A stretch of 64,000 nucleotides of DNA from Actinomyces sp. oral taxon 171 str. F0337. GTDB lineage: Bacteria; Actinomycetota; Actinomycetes; Actinomycetales; Actinomycetaceae. The DNA is taken from positions 1,364,001 to 1,428,000 of the forward strand of contig NZ_CP040005.1 in the NCBI RefSeq assembly GCF_005696555.1, read 5' to 3'. The notes beneath the pieces are model-generated. The model searched no databases. It had not been told where the DNA came from and saw only the letters and a program-made list of their open reading frames with translations. Made by a program: the position numbers and the translations under genes. Positions 26,928 to 35,688 of this stretch are shown piece after piece; positions within the stretch are counted from its first letter, which is position 1; every line of letters begins with the position of its first letter.

Positions 26928-28979
26928 ATGAGCGAGACCACCGACGGCACCGACCTCCCGGAGTCGAATGTCTTCGCCAAGCCATGGTCGCTCGACCTTG
27001 GCCTACCCGGCTTCACGGCCGTCGACCACGCCGACATCGAGCCGGCCATCCGCGCCGGGATGGCGGCCGAGCGTCAGCAGTGGGAGGCGATAGCCACCAA
27101 CGAGGACGAACCCACCGTTGCCAACACCGTCGATGCGCTGGAAAGTTCCGGTGATCTCCTGGAACGTGCGCTGACCGTTCTGGATGCCCTGACCTCCGCC
27201 ACCGACTGCCCGGACCTCGACGAGCTCGAGGAGGCCCTGGCTCCCGAGCTGGCGGCCCACTCCGACGCCTATCACCTCGACTCACGTCTTTACCGCCGCT
27301 TCAAGGCCCTCGACGACCTCGTTGCCGCAGCCCCTGATGGACAGGACGCGTGCGACGCCGATGGCACGGTCATCGACGCCGAGGCCGCACGCCTCATCCG
27401 CTTGACCGTCGAGGAGTTCGAACGCAATGGCGTCGGCCTGGAGGAGGCGGAGGCTCACGCGCTCAAGGAGATCAACGCCCGTGTCAATGCGCTCAAGATG
27501 CGCTTCTCCGTCCTGGTCACAGAGGCCATGCACGCCGCCGGGGTCACGAACGTCACGGTGCCGCCGTCCCTCGCCACCACCCGGCCCCACAGCGCCAGGC
27601 TCGCCCTGTTGGACAAGTCCATGAGCCGAGGGCTGGGGGAGCAGGGCGCCTCCGGCGACACCCGCAGCATCGTTCTGGAGCTCGCCCTGCTGCGCGCCGA
27701 ACGGGCCGCACTTCTGGGCTTCCCGCACCACGCCGCCCTCGTGGCCGCGGAGTCGGCCGCGCGAACCACCGAGGCGGTCTCGGAGCTGCTGGGCCGGCTC
27801 ACGTCGCCGGCCATGGCCAACGCCCGCGCAGACGCCCAAGTCTACGCCGCTCGCATGGACCTGGATCCGCAGACCCAGGCGGGCGAGGCCTTCGGTCCTG
27901 CCGACTGGCCCCTCTACGAGGCCGCTGAGCGCAAGGAGCGCTTCGGCGTCGACGACGAGGTTCTGGCCCCCTACCTGGAGCTGTGGAGCGTCGTCACCAA
28001 GGGGGTCTTCTATGCCGCCAACCGCCTCTACGGCATCACCTTCCGCGAGCGCGGGGACCTGGCGGAGCACATGTACGCCCCGGGCGTGAAGGTCTGGGAG
28101 GTGCGCGACGGCGAGGACTCGCAGGCGCCGGTTCTGGGCCTGTTCGTCGGCGACTACTATGCCCGAGCAGGCAAGTCCGGCGGCGCCTGGATGGACAGCC
28201 TCGTCACCGGCTCGACGCTCACCGGCCGCAAACCGGTCGTCATCAACTGCTGCAACATCGAGCAACCCACCTCCGGTCCGGCCCTGCTGACCTGGGACGA
28301 GGTGATCACCTGCTTCCATGAGTTCGGGCACGCGCTGCACGCCCTGTTCTCCGAGGCCCGCTACCCCTCGGCCTCCGGGACCGCCGTGCCGCGCGACGTC
28401 GTCGAGTTCCCCAGCCAGCTCAATGAGAAGTGGGCGCTCCACCCTGAGGTGCTGGCCGGCTACGCGCGCCACGTCGACACCGGCGAGCCCCTCCCGCCCG
28501 AGCTCGCCGAGCAGCTGCGTGGCCAGGGCACCTTCGGTCAGGGCTACGGCACCACCGAGTACCTGGGAGCGGCCCTGCTCGACCAGGCCTGGCACACCCT
28601 AGCCCCCGGCGAGGTCCCGGGGGACGTTGACGAGGTGGAGGACTTCGAGCACCGGGCCCTGGCCGAGGCCGGAGTCGATGACGCCCTCGTGCCTCCCCGC
28701 TACCGCACCACCTACTTCTCCCACGTCTTCGCCGGAGGCTACAGCGCGGCCTACTACGCCTATATCTGGAGCGAGGTCATGGATGCCGATGCCATCGAGT
28801 GGTTCACCACTGATGGCGCGATCAACGGCGACCTCGGCCTGAACCGGCTGGCCGGGGGGATCTTCCGCCGCGAGTTCCTCGCCCGCGGTGACTCCCGAGA
28901 CCCTCTGGCCTCCTACCGCGCCTTCACCGGGCGCGACCCCGGTATCCTGCCTCTTCTTCAACGTCGCGGACTGGCCTGA
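26928..28979 (+). CDS. M3-family zinc metallopeptidase (oligopeptidase A / Dcp type)
   Basis: A 683-residue thimet-like oligopeptidase, the usual length for PrlC/Dcp, which degrade short peptides in the cytoplasm. The zinc site is FHEFGHALHALFSE near residue 465 (HEXXH), followed by the third ligand region EFPSQLNEKW. The C-terminal YSAAYYAYIWSEVMDADAIEWF and GGIFRREFLARGDS are standard. ATG at 26928 was chosen; a GTG at 26889 would add 13 residues. Confidence 0.9.
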   Translation: MSETTDGTDLPESNVFAKPWSLDLGLPGFTAVDHADIEPAIRAGMAAERQQWEAIATNEDEPTVANTVDALESSGDLLERALTVLDALTSATDCPDLDELEEALAPELAAHSDAYHLDSRLYRRFKALDDLVAAAPDGQDACDADGTVIDAEAARLIRLTVEEFERNGVGLEEAEAHALKEINARVNALKMRFSVLVTEAMHAAGVTNVTVPPSLATTRPHSARLALLDKSMSRGLGEQGASGDTRSIVLELALLRAERAALLGFPHHAALVAAESAARTTEAVSELLGRLTSPAMANARADAQVYAARMDLDPQTQAGEAFGPADWPLYEAAERKERFGVDDEVLAPYLELWSVVTKGVFYAANRLYGITFRERGDLAEHMYAPGVKVWEVRDGEDSQAPVLGLFVGDYYARAGKSGGAWMDSLVTGSTLTGRKPVVINCCNIEQPTSGPALLTWDEVITCFHEFGHALHALFSEARYPSASGTAVPRDVVEFPSQLNEKWALHPEVLAGYARHVDTGEPLPPELAEQLRGQGTFGQGYGTTEYLGAALLDQAWHTLAPGEVPGDVDEVEDFEHRALAEAGVDDALVPPRYRTTYFSHVFAGGYSAAYYAYIWSEVMDADAIEWFTTDGAINGDLGLNRLAGGIFRREFLARGDSRDPLASYRAFTGRDPGILPLLQRRGLA

Positions 28980-29027
28980 TGGACGCAGTTCGCAACTTCA
29001 CCCTCTCATCACCGGAAGGAACATAAT

Positions 29028-30128
29028 ATGGCTCGCGTCACCATCGTCGGCGGTGGATACGGTGGCATCACCGCCGCCAAGGCCCTCGACGACGTCGCCG
29101 AGGTCACCCTCGTGGAGCAGAAGGACACCTTCGTCAGCCACGCCGCGGCGCTGCGTGCGGCGGTCGATCGTGACTGGGCGGAGAAGATCTTCCTGCCCTA
29201 CGACCGGCTTCTGACCAACGGGCGCGTTGTTCACGGCACGGTGCTGACTGTGCGAGGCGCCACCGTCGAGGTCTCCGGTCACGGGCAGATCGAGGCCGAC
29301 TACCTGGTGCTGGCCACCGGGACCGCCTACCCCTTCCCCGCTAAGCACATGGAGTCCTCCTCCGTCATCGCCAAGGCCCGTATCGAGCGCGTCCACACCA
29401 ACCTCGAGCAGTCCTCGCGAGCGCTCATCGTGGGCGCCGGCGCCGTCGGTATCGAGCTGGCCGGCGAGATCACCTCGGCCTTCCCGGACGTCAAGGTGAC
29501 CATGCTGGAGGCCGCCGACAGGATCCTTCCCGCCGGCGACTACAAGCCGGAGATCCGTGAGGCCATCTCCGACCAGCTCGCCCAGCGCGGGGTGGAGATC
29601 ATCACCGGTGACTCTCTCAGCTTCCTGCCCCCGGTCGACGTCGGCGTGCTCTCTCCCTTCCGGGTCACCACCGAGAACGGGCGCCAGCTCGAGGCCGACA
29701 TGTGGTTCCGCGCCTACGGCTCGGCGGCCGCCACCGGATTCCTCGGCGAGGACTACGACGAGGTGCGCCACTACGACGGCACGATCCGTGTCGATGAGTA
29801 CCTGCGAGTGGTGGACCACCCCGGTGTCTGGGCCATTGGCGACATCACCGACGTGCGCGAGTCCAAGCGCGCCGACGCCGCTCGGGCCCACGCTCGAGTC
29901 GTCGCCAGCAATATCGCCGACATCATCGCGGGTCGGGAGCCCTCCGCGACCTACACGCCCGGAGCCGAACGGATCATCCTGCCCCTGGGGCCCGACGGCG
30001 GCGCCTCCCAGATCCTGCGTGACGGTGTGCGCGTCGTCGTCGGCCCCGAGGAGACCAGCAAGATCAAAGGAGAGGACCTCTTCCTGGGCTTCATCCGTCA
30101 GGAGCTGGGAGTCGATCCGGAGGCGTGA
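29028..30128 (+). CDS. FAD-dependent NAD(P)H oxidoreductase (NDH-2/AIF-like)
   Basis: A 366-residue flavoprotein of the type II NADH dehydrogenase/AIF-like group. N-terminal VTIVGGGYGGITAAKALDD is the FAD fold; VLATGTAYPFPAK and the NAD(P)H motif ALIVGAGAVGIELAGEI follow. The second FAD motif, GVWAIGDITDVRESKRAD, lies near residue 270. No C-terminal membrane helix is obvious and it is shorter than bacterial Ndh (about 430), so it may be a soluble quinone or dye reductase. Starts 48 bp after the M3 peptidase gene and may be cotranscribed. Confidence 0.82.
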   Translation: MARVTIVGGGYGGITAAKALDDVAEVTLVEQKDTFVSHAAALRAAVDRDWAEKIFLPYDRLLTNGRVVHGTVLTVRGATVEVSGHGQIEADYLVLATGTAYPFPAKHMESSSVIAKARIERVHTNLEQSSRALIVGAGAVGIELAGEITSAFPDVKVTMLEAADRILPAGDYKPEIREAISDQLAQRGVEIITGDSLSFLPPVDVGVLSPFRVTTENGRQLEADMWFRAYGSAAATGFLGEDYDEVRHYDGTIRVDEYLRVVDHPGVWAIGDITDVRESKRADAARAHARVVASNIADIIAGREPSATYTPGAERIILPLGPDGGASQILRDGVRVVVGPEETSKIKGEDLFLGFIRQELGVDPEA

Positions 30129-30200
30129 TCGCGCGCGACGCGGCCCGGCAACGCCGTTTACCTGTGCGCTGTGCGAGGGATAGCCGGTAGTGTGTCCTGC

Positions 30201-30515
30201 ATGACGAACGATCCGCGGTCCGCGCTCAACCGACTCATTGCCGCCTTCGAGGCGCACCTGGACGCTGCCGCGACTGGTGATGAGCTCTCCCCGGCCGTGG
30301 TCGCGGCCGAGAACGCCCTCCAGGACGCCTTCTTCACCTATGACGACTCGCTGTTCACCGCTTACGGCATCGAGCTCCCCTTCGAGGCCTTCGACTCCGA
30401 CGGCGACGAGGAGGATGATGATGACGACTATGACGACGACGGTGAGTACGACGAGGATGACGACGACTACGACGATGACAGCGATGATGACGAGGACTAT
30501 GACGATGAGGACTGA
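30201..30515 (+). CDS. Small highly acidic protein with poly-Asp tail
   Basis: A 104-residue protein of unknown function. Residues 1-62 form a normal helical-looking domain (SALNRLIAAFEAHLDAA, AAENALQDAFFTYDDSLFTAYG). Residues ~63-104 are almost only Asp, Glu and Tyr, encoded by GAT/GAC-rich triplet repeats. ATG at 30201 is chosen because the domain begins there. The tail could bind divalent cations or mimic nucleic acid; this is speculation. Confidence 0.75.
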   Translation: MTNDPRSALNRLIAAFEAHLDAAATGDELSPAVVAAENALQDAFFTYDDSLFTAYGIELPFEAFDSDGDEEDDDDDYDDDGEYDEDDDDYDDDSDDDEDYDDED

Positions 30516-30543
30516 CTGAGGTCCGTCGATTGTCCATCGTCCA

Positions 30544-30578
30544 GTGCGGGGTCCGCGCCAGGTGTGCGGACCCCGCAC
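30544..30578. terminator. Bidirectional terminator
   Basis: A perfect 13-bp stem, GTGCGGGGTCCGC with GCGGACCCCGCAC, encloses a 9-nt loop and is followed by TTCTCT. It separates the acidic-protein gene from the convergent aldo/keto reductase. Confidence 0.8.
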
Positions 30579-30588
30579 TTCTCTGTGC

Positions 30589-31569
30589 TCAGAAGCGCTC
30601 GGGGTAGCCGAGCTGCAGGGAGGTGACCTCGTCCAGGGCGTGTCGGATCTGGACCGGAAGCTCCAGGTCGTCGGCCGCCAGGACTCCCTGGAGCTGAGCC
30701 GGAGTGCGCGCCCCCACAATGGTTGAGGCGATGCCGGGGGCGTCGCGGGCCCAGGCGAGCGCGACCTCGGCCGGCTTACGGTCCAGGCCCGAGGCGGCAG
30801 TGGCCACGGCCTCGACCACACCCCGGTGCACGTCACCCAGGTAGGGGGATACGTAGGAGCGCAGGTGAGGTGAAGCTGCCCGTGAGTCCGGTGGGATCGT
30901 CGCCCGGTACTTGCCGGTGAGCACGCCCCTGCCCAGGGGTGCGTACCCCAGGATGCCGAAGCCCAGGGCCTGCGAGGCGGGCCGGAGCTCGCGCTCGATG
31001 CCCCGGGAGAGCAGCGAGTGCTCCACCTCGACGGCCGCCAGTCCCGAACCCCGGCCGCACTCACTGAGCAAGTCATGCATGCGCACCGATGCCCAGGCCG
31101 GGTGGTTGGCGATGCCCACGTACCGGGTGCGTCCGGAGGAGACGGCCAGGCTCAGAGCGTGGGCCGTCTCCTCCAGGGAGGTGCTGGGATCCGGCACCTG
31201 GACCAGCAGGAGGTCCAGGTGGTCGGTGCCCAGCCGGGCCAGACTGGTGTCGAGTGTGTCCAGCAGCGAGCCGCGTGAGGCGTCGGCCACCGAGGACCGC
31301 TCCCCGGTGCGCCAGGTACGCACCCCGGCCTTGGAGACCAGGACGAGGTCCTGCCGATCCACGTGCTCGCGCAGGAGCGCACCGATCACCTCCTCGCTGA
31401 CGCCCTCGCCGTAGGAGGCGGCTGTGTCCACGAGGGTGCCTCCGGCGTCGAGGAAGACGTCGAGCTGTTCCTTGGCCTCGAGATCATCGGTGTCTCGGCC
31501 CCAGGTCATCGTGCCCAGGCCCACGGAGGACACGCGCAGGCCGGTCTGGCCGAGTCTCCTGTGCTCCAT
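30589..31569 (-). CDS. Aldo/keto reductase with His-to-Gln change in the catalytic tetrad
   Basis: A 326-residue AKR of the YajO/general-stress branch. Asp48 and Tyr53 lie in LVDTAASYGEG and Lys80 in LVSKAG. The fourth tetrad residue, normally His in a DLYQIHxPD-like strand, appears to be Gln124 in LDLLLVQVPDP. The C-terminal NADPH-binding end is present (TIVGARTPAQLQ). Changes at the His are known in some AKR branches, so activity may be retained or altered; substrate unknown. Confidence 0.82.
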   Translation of the reverse strand: MEHRRLGQTGLRVSSVGLGTMTWGRDTDDLEAKEQLDVFLDAGGTLVDTAASYGEGVSEEVIGALLREHVDRQDLVLVSKAGVRTWRTGERSSVADASRGSLLDTLDTSLARLGTDHLDLLLVQVPDPSTSLEETAHALSLAVSSGRTRYVGIANHPAWASVRMHDLLSECGRGSGLAAVEVEHSLLSRGIERELRPASQALGFGILGYAPLGRGVLTGKYRATIPPDSRAASPHLRSYVSPYLGDVHRGVVEAVATAASGLDRKPAEVALAWARDAPGIASTIVGARTPAQLQGVLAADDLELPVQIRHALDEVTSLQLGYPERF

Positions 31570-31592
31570 AGGCCTAACCGTAGCGGCTCGGT

Positions 31593-31814
31593 CTACTTGC
31601 GCACGGTGATGGTCCAGGCCGCGTCGCCGGTGCGCTCGAACTCGGTGACGGTGTAGCCGTTGTCGGCGGCCCAGGCGGGCAGTGTCTGAGTCCCCTGGGT
31701 GCAGTCAAAGCCGATGACGAGCTCGTCGCCGGTGCTGAGCTCTTCCATGGCCTCTTCCGCCTCGATGACGGGGAAGGGGCAGACCTGGCCGGTGGTCTCC
31801 AGAACGGTGCGCAT
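31593..31814 (-). CDS. TusA/SirA-like sulfur-carrier protein
   Basis: A 73-residue single-domain protein with the TusA signature CPFPVIEAEEAMEEL, whose first Cys carries persulfide sulfur. It lies 77 bp downstream of a YeeE/TsuA thiosulfate transporter gene on the same strand, so it probably accepts imported sulfur. ATG at 31814 has AAGGAGA well placed. Confidence 0.88.
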   Translation of the reverse strand: MRTVLETTGQVCPFPVIEAEEAMEELSTGDELVIGFDCTQGTQTLPAWAADNGYTVTEFERTGDAAWTITVRK

Positions 31815-31891
31815 GAGTCTCTCCTTGATGCATTGTGATGACGGCGCAGGGTGGGGGTGAGTGGTGTGGTTGCTGTGGTGCAGGTGCGGTC

Positions 31892-32977
31892 TCAGACAGT
31901 GGCGGGCACACGCGAGGCGGCGCGCTCGGCGCGACGATGCTGCCGGGGGCGGATGAGCAGGAACCAGGCGGCCGCCCCGACCCCCAGCACCTGGAAGACG
32001 AGCGCGATCCAGCCCTGCCATGACAGGAGCGAGGTCTGCACCAGGGCATTGCCGATGGAGCAGCCACCTGCCCAGACGGCGCCGATCCCCATGAGGACCC
32101 CGCCGGCGATGGAGCGCTGAATGACCTGGGCACTGGGCACCCGAACCCGGAACTCCCCGGAGGCCTTGGCTGCGACGTAGGAGCCGAGCAGAATACCCAG
32201 GACCAGGAGCACGCCCCAGTCGAGCCGCTTGGCGTCACCGGTGACGATGAGGTTCACCAGGTTCGACGACGGTGTCGTGATCCCGAGCCCGTCCGGGCGC
32301 CCCGAGGCCCAGGACGCGGGCCAGGCAATGACGGCGACGACGCCAACGAGGAAACCGGTGACCAGAGGGTTCCACTGCTTCTCCAGCAGCAGGTGAGCCA
32401 GTCCCGTACGCTGTGCGGGAATCTGGATCTGAGTGGGACGGCTACGCTCCAGGACAACGAAGCGGTGCACGACGACCCCGGTGATGCTGGCCAGAATGAC
32501 GACGCCGCCCCAGCTCGGCAGACCGATGGTGGCCGGAATGGTGGTGAGGTCGGTGACCCACAGCCCTTTGACCCAGGTCGTCACCCCTGACAGGAGTCCC
32601 GTCTTCGACGCGGCCGCGGTGGTGGCATAGGCCATGAGCGCGAACCAGGAGCCGACCAGGCCCTCTCCGGCGCGGTAGTAGGTCCCGGTGGCGCAGCCTC
32701 CAGCCAGGACGATCCCGACTCCGAAGAGGAAGGAACCGACAACGGTGGCGACTACTGACAGCTTGGGGATCTCGGGGGTGATGGAGCCCGCTCCGGTCAG
32801 GACGACGACTCCGACCGCCTGAACGGCGATGGCCAGCAGGAAGGCTGTGAACCAGCGCCAGGAGCGGGAGACCCACAGGTCGCGGAAGGCTCCGGTGATG
32901 CAGAAACGGCCTCGTTGGAGGATGAAACCGAGGACGGCTCCAACGACGAGCCCAGTGAGAATGGCGGGTGACGGCAC
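31892..32977 (-). CDS. tsuA: YeeE/YedE (TsuA-like) thiosulfate transporter
   Basis: A 361-residue, mostly hydrophobic transporter. The three conserved Cys motifs of TsuA are present: QRGRFCITGAFRDL near residue 23, GGCATGTYYRAGEGL near 94 and GGCSIGNALVQ near 310. These relay thiosulfate through the membrane. It starts with GTG at 32977 (no better start), about 200 nt after a short Cys-rich leader ORF, and is followed by the TusA-like gene. Confidence 0.9.
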   Translation of the reverse strand: MPSPAILTGLVVGAVLGFILQRGRFCITGAFRDLWVSRSWRWFTAFLLAIAVQAVGVVVLTGAGSITPEIPKLSVVATVVGSFLFGVGIVLAGGCATGTYYRAGEGLVGSWFALMAYATTAAASKTGLLSGVTTWVKGLWVTDLTTIPATIGLPSWGGVVILASITGVVVHRFVVLERSRPTQIQIPAQRTGLAHLLLEKQWNPLVTGFLVGVVAVIAWPASWASGRPDGLGITTPSSNLVNLIVTGDAKRLDWGVLLVLGILLGSYVAAKASGEFRVRVPSAQVIQRSIAGGVLMGIGAVWAGGCSIGNALVQTSLLSWQGWIALVFQVLGVGAAAWFLLIRPRQHRRAERAASRVPATV

Positions 32978-33050
32978 GGTGTGGTCCTTGTCCGGCTACT
33001 GCTTTCAGGCGCAAGCAGCCTGCGTCGGGGACCGGTGACGCGGCACGGGT

Positions 33051-33179
33051 GAGGAAAGACAGAGACAGGCCACGTCATCCGGTTGGGGAGTGAGGTGGAG
33101 GCCTGGCTGGACGTGGCTGATGAGGCGCCGTCTCAGGAGCGCCGGGAGCCGGGGAGAACGATCTGTCTGAGACCGCCTC
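33051..33179 (-). promoter_or_regulatory. Candidate transcription attenuator upstream of tsuA
   Basis: Two hairpins follow the leader peptide. The first (33122-33179) pairs GAGGC and GTCTCAG with CTGAGAC and GCCTC and begins inside the leader stop codon. The second (33069-33117) pairs GCCACGTC with GACGTGGC and is followed by CTGTCTCTGTCTTTCC on the transcribed strand, terminator-like. A ribosome stalled on the leader Cys codons could change the folding (inference). Confidence 0.5.
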
Positions 33180-33261
33180 AGAACGCCCGAACCAGGCAGC
33201 GCATACACATACCGGCTCCGCGCGAGGCGGTGCGGGTTGTGTGGGCCTGGACGACGTTCAT
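33178..33261 (-). CDS. Putative Cys/Met leader peptide of the sulfur operon (27 aa)
   Basis: A 27-codon ORF with a good ribosome-binding site (GGAGAAG, five bases before ATG 33261). It ends in MCMRCLVRAF, placing two Cys and two Met codons just before its stop. It lies about 200 nt before the thiosulfate transporter start and directly abuts two hairpins. Cys-containing uORFs are known to control sulfur genes by attenuation in mycobacteria. The peptide itself is unlikely to have another function. Confidence 0.6.
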   Translation of the reverse strand: MNVVQAHTTRTASRGAGMCMRCLVRAF

Positions 33262-33366
33262 GTGCTTCTCCGTGGGGAACTGGGAAGTCCGTGGTGACGG
33301 TTGTCAACCGTCACGGACTGTAACCGATGGCTTCTCGCCATGGCAATTCCGGAACAGTGGCTGAGA

Positions 33367-34296
33367 TCAGGCAGCAGCGCGGCGGGCACTCAGGAGACGG
33401 GCGATCCCGTCGTCGGGCACCTGCGGCGTGGTGCCACCGAAGAGCGGGCACTGGGCCTGGAAGGCGCACCAGTCGCACAGCCGGGAGCGGCGGGGGCGGA
33501 AGAATCCGGTGCGAGCGCAGTCCTCGACCTCATCCCACAGGTGCATCAGGCGCGTCTCGGTCCGCTCCAGCTCGGGCAGGCGAGGATCGTGAGTCAGGAC
33601 CCGTCCGTCCTTGAGATAGACCAGCTGGAGGCGGGCCGGCGCCCGCCCGCGCAGGCGCCACAGGACCAGCGCGTAGAAGCGCATCTGGAACAGCGCGTCC
33701 TCCATGAAACGCGTGCCGGGACTGCGGCCGGTCTTGTAGTCGACCACTCGCATGGCGCCGTCAGGTGCCACGTCCAGACGGTCCACGAAGCCCCGCAGGA
33801 GCAGGCCGTCACCGGTCTCGGTCTGGACGAAGAGCTCGCGATCGGCCGGTTCCAGGCGTTGGGGGTTCTCCAGGGTGAAGTAGGTGCGGATGAGTCCGCG
33901 GGCCTCCTCCAGCCAGGTCTCCACCCGGCTAGCGTCCTCGAACAGGTCCATGACCTCCGGGTTCTTCTCCCGGTGGGAGGCCCACTGCTCGGGCAGGAGG
34001 TCAAGCGCCGCCTCAGGGCGGCGATCTGAGGCCGGAAGATCGTAGAGCCGTTCCAGCACGCCGTGAACCACGGTGCCCTTGTGGGTGGCCAGTGATCCGG
34101 GCTCGGGGAGGCGGTCGACCGTGCGCAGACGGAACATGAGCGGGCACTGCATGAAGTCTTTGGCCCGGGAGGGGGACAGGGCTGCTCGGCGTCCACCGCC
34201 GGACCCTCCTCCCGGACTGCCACTGGCGCCCGGACCGGTGGGCCTGACGCCGGCCTGAGGTGATGGGCTGGAGACGGTGTGCGGCTCAGGGAACAT
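33367..34296 (-). CDS. RecB-family PD-(D/E)XK exonuclease with Fe-S cysteines
   Basis: A 309-residue single-domain nuclease like mycobacterial Rv2119, which also lies near trmI. It has the RecB-type motifs GTVVHGVLERL, GFVDRLDVAPDG and VVDYKTG. An N-terminal Cys (MQCPLMF) and three C-terminal Cys (CDWC, QAQCP) form the AddB-like 4Fe-4S cluster pattern. It likely acts in DNA end processing; no helicase domain is present. The ATG at 34296 is preferred (GTG at 34302 possible); upstream sequence of the open frame is a shadow of the divergent M50 gene. Confidence 0.85.
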   Translation of the reverse strand: MFPEPHTVSSPSPQAGVRPTGPGASGSPGGGSGGGRRAALSPSRAKDFMQCPLMFRLRTVDRLPEPGSLATHKGTVVHGVLERLYDLPASDRRPEAALDLLPEQWASHREKNPEVMDLFEDASRVETWLEEARGLIRTYFTLENPQRLEPADRELFVQTETGDGLLLRGFVDRLDVAPDGAMRVVDYKTGRSPGTRFMEDALFQMRFYALVLWRLRGRAPARLQLVYLKDGRVLTHDPRLPELERTETRLMHLWDEVEDCARTGFFRPRRSRLCDWCAFQAQCPLFGGTTPQVPDDGIARLLSARRAAA

Positions 34297-34452
34297 GGGC
34301 ACGACGCTACCGCGAGGAGGTGACGCGGTGTCGGATCTGTCCGGGGGAGACGAGCCTTCCTCCACAGGCCGGGCCCGCGGGCACGGACATCTGCGGCTGT
34401 GGCCCCCGAGTGAATGCGGCAACCGGCTTCCGACGGCGTTAGGCTCGCGCCC

Positions 34453-35574
34453 ATGTCTGCCCCCACATCGAATGGCGAGTGGGTCATCGCCCGCATCGGC
34501 GGCGCCCCCGTCGTCATCTCGCCGACCTCCTTCCTGCTCGGCCTGCTCATCGCCGGCAGCTGGTACCCGCTGGTCTCCTCGGCCCTGGGTGCCTTCGGGA
34601 CCACAACGGTGCTGCTGGTGGTGGTCTCCACGGTGCTGGGCGTTGCGGCATCGGTCCTGCTGCATGAGCTGGCCCACGGGCTGTCCGGCACTCTCATGGG
34701 CAGGCGCCCCACCCGTTACGAGCTCTACCTGTGGGGCGGACGCACGTCCTTCGGACCGGCACGCGACTGGAACGCCTGGAAGGACCTGGTCACCTCCCTG
34801 TCGGGACCGGCCACCAACCTGCTCCTGTGGCTGATCGGAACCCTGATGCAGGAATCCGTCCGTCTGTCGGTCCCCGTGGCCTTCACGGTGTGGGCCGTGA
34901 CCCTGGTCAACCTGGCCCTGGCCATCTTCAACGCCCTGCCGGGTCTTCCTCTCGACGGCGGCTACGCCCTGGCCGCGCTCGTGGTCCAGGTGACCGGCAA
35001 CCGCCGGCTCGGTCTCAAAGTGGCCGGCTGGGGCGGGCTGGCGGTGGTCGGTGGTGTCGTGTGGTGGTGGATCCTGCGCCCACTCGTGCTGTACGGCCAC
35101 CAGCCCGACGCCTTCAACCTCATCCTGGTCGTCATGGTGGGCTGGTCGATCGTGGCCTCCAGCTGGCAGGTCCTCGAGCTCGGGGGAGGCGCCCGGGCCG
35201 CCTCGAAGCTGGACCTGCACGAGCTGGCCCGCCCTGTACGCGTCGTCGCCCCCGACACGCCCGTGTCCCGGGTTCGTGAAGCGCTGGCGCAGGGAGCCGC
35301 ACTCGTCCTCGTCACTGACGGGCCCGAGCTGGTGGGCATGATCGATGAGGCCGCCCTCCAGGAGCTCGGGCTGTCGAACGCAGCAGGCTCGGCCCCCGTG
35401 GCCGGAATGACTGCGAGGCAGATCTGCACGGTGCTGCCGCCCGCAGCGGTGACGACTGACCTGAACGGTCAGGCGGCCGCTGACGCCATGAAACGGGCCC
35501 GGGAGGTCTCACGCTGGCTGGTGCTCGTGGATGCGGGGCACCTGGTCGGCGCGGTGCCCACCGGCGCGCGCTGA
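34453..35574 (+). CDS. Site-2 protease (M50) with CBS domain
   Basis: A 373-residue intramembrane metalloprotease. HELAHG near residue 78 is the zinc-binding HEXXH in a membrane helix, and NALPGLPLDGG near 160 carries the third ligand. About six hydrophobic helices are followed by a C-terminal CBS-like region (VVAPDTPVSRVREALAQGAALVLV). Related M50-CBS proteins are rhomboid-independent regulators of signalling; the substrate is unknown. Divergent from the RecB-like gene, and leads into trmI. Confidence 0.88.
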   Translation: MSAPTSNGEWVIARIGGAPVVISPTSFLLGLLIAGSWYPLVSSALGAFGTTTVLLVVVSTVLGVAASVLLHELAHGLSGTLMGRRPTRYELYLWGGRTSFGPARDWNAWKDLVTSLSGPATNLLLWLIGTLMQESVRLSVPVAFTVWAVTLVNLALAIFNALPGLPLDGGYALAALVVQVTGNRRLGLKVAGWGGLAVVGGVVWWWILRPLVLYGHQPDAFNLILVVMVGWSIVASSWQVLELGGGARAASKLDLHELARPVRVVAPDTPVSRVREALAQGAALVLVTDGPELVGMIDEAALQELGLSNAAGSAPVAGMTARQICTVLPPAAVTTDLNGQAAADAMKRAREVSRWLVLVDAGHLVGAVPTGAR

Positions 35575-35688
35575 GCAGCTGTGCCGTAGCGCGGCATCGA
35601 TCCGCGTCCCACGGTTGGGTGCCGACGCAGCTATCTGTAGGACGGACCCTGGTGGCCCATCGCGGCACACTCACTAGACTTCTCCGTG

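Noticed and set aside
27282-28595. Long antisense ORFs (here and at 11536-13350, 29205-31076, 48646-50277)
   Set aside because: They mirror strongly supported genes on the other strand, show Gly/Val/Asp-rich shadow composition and have no motifs.
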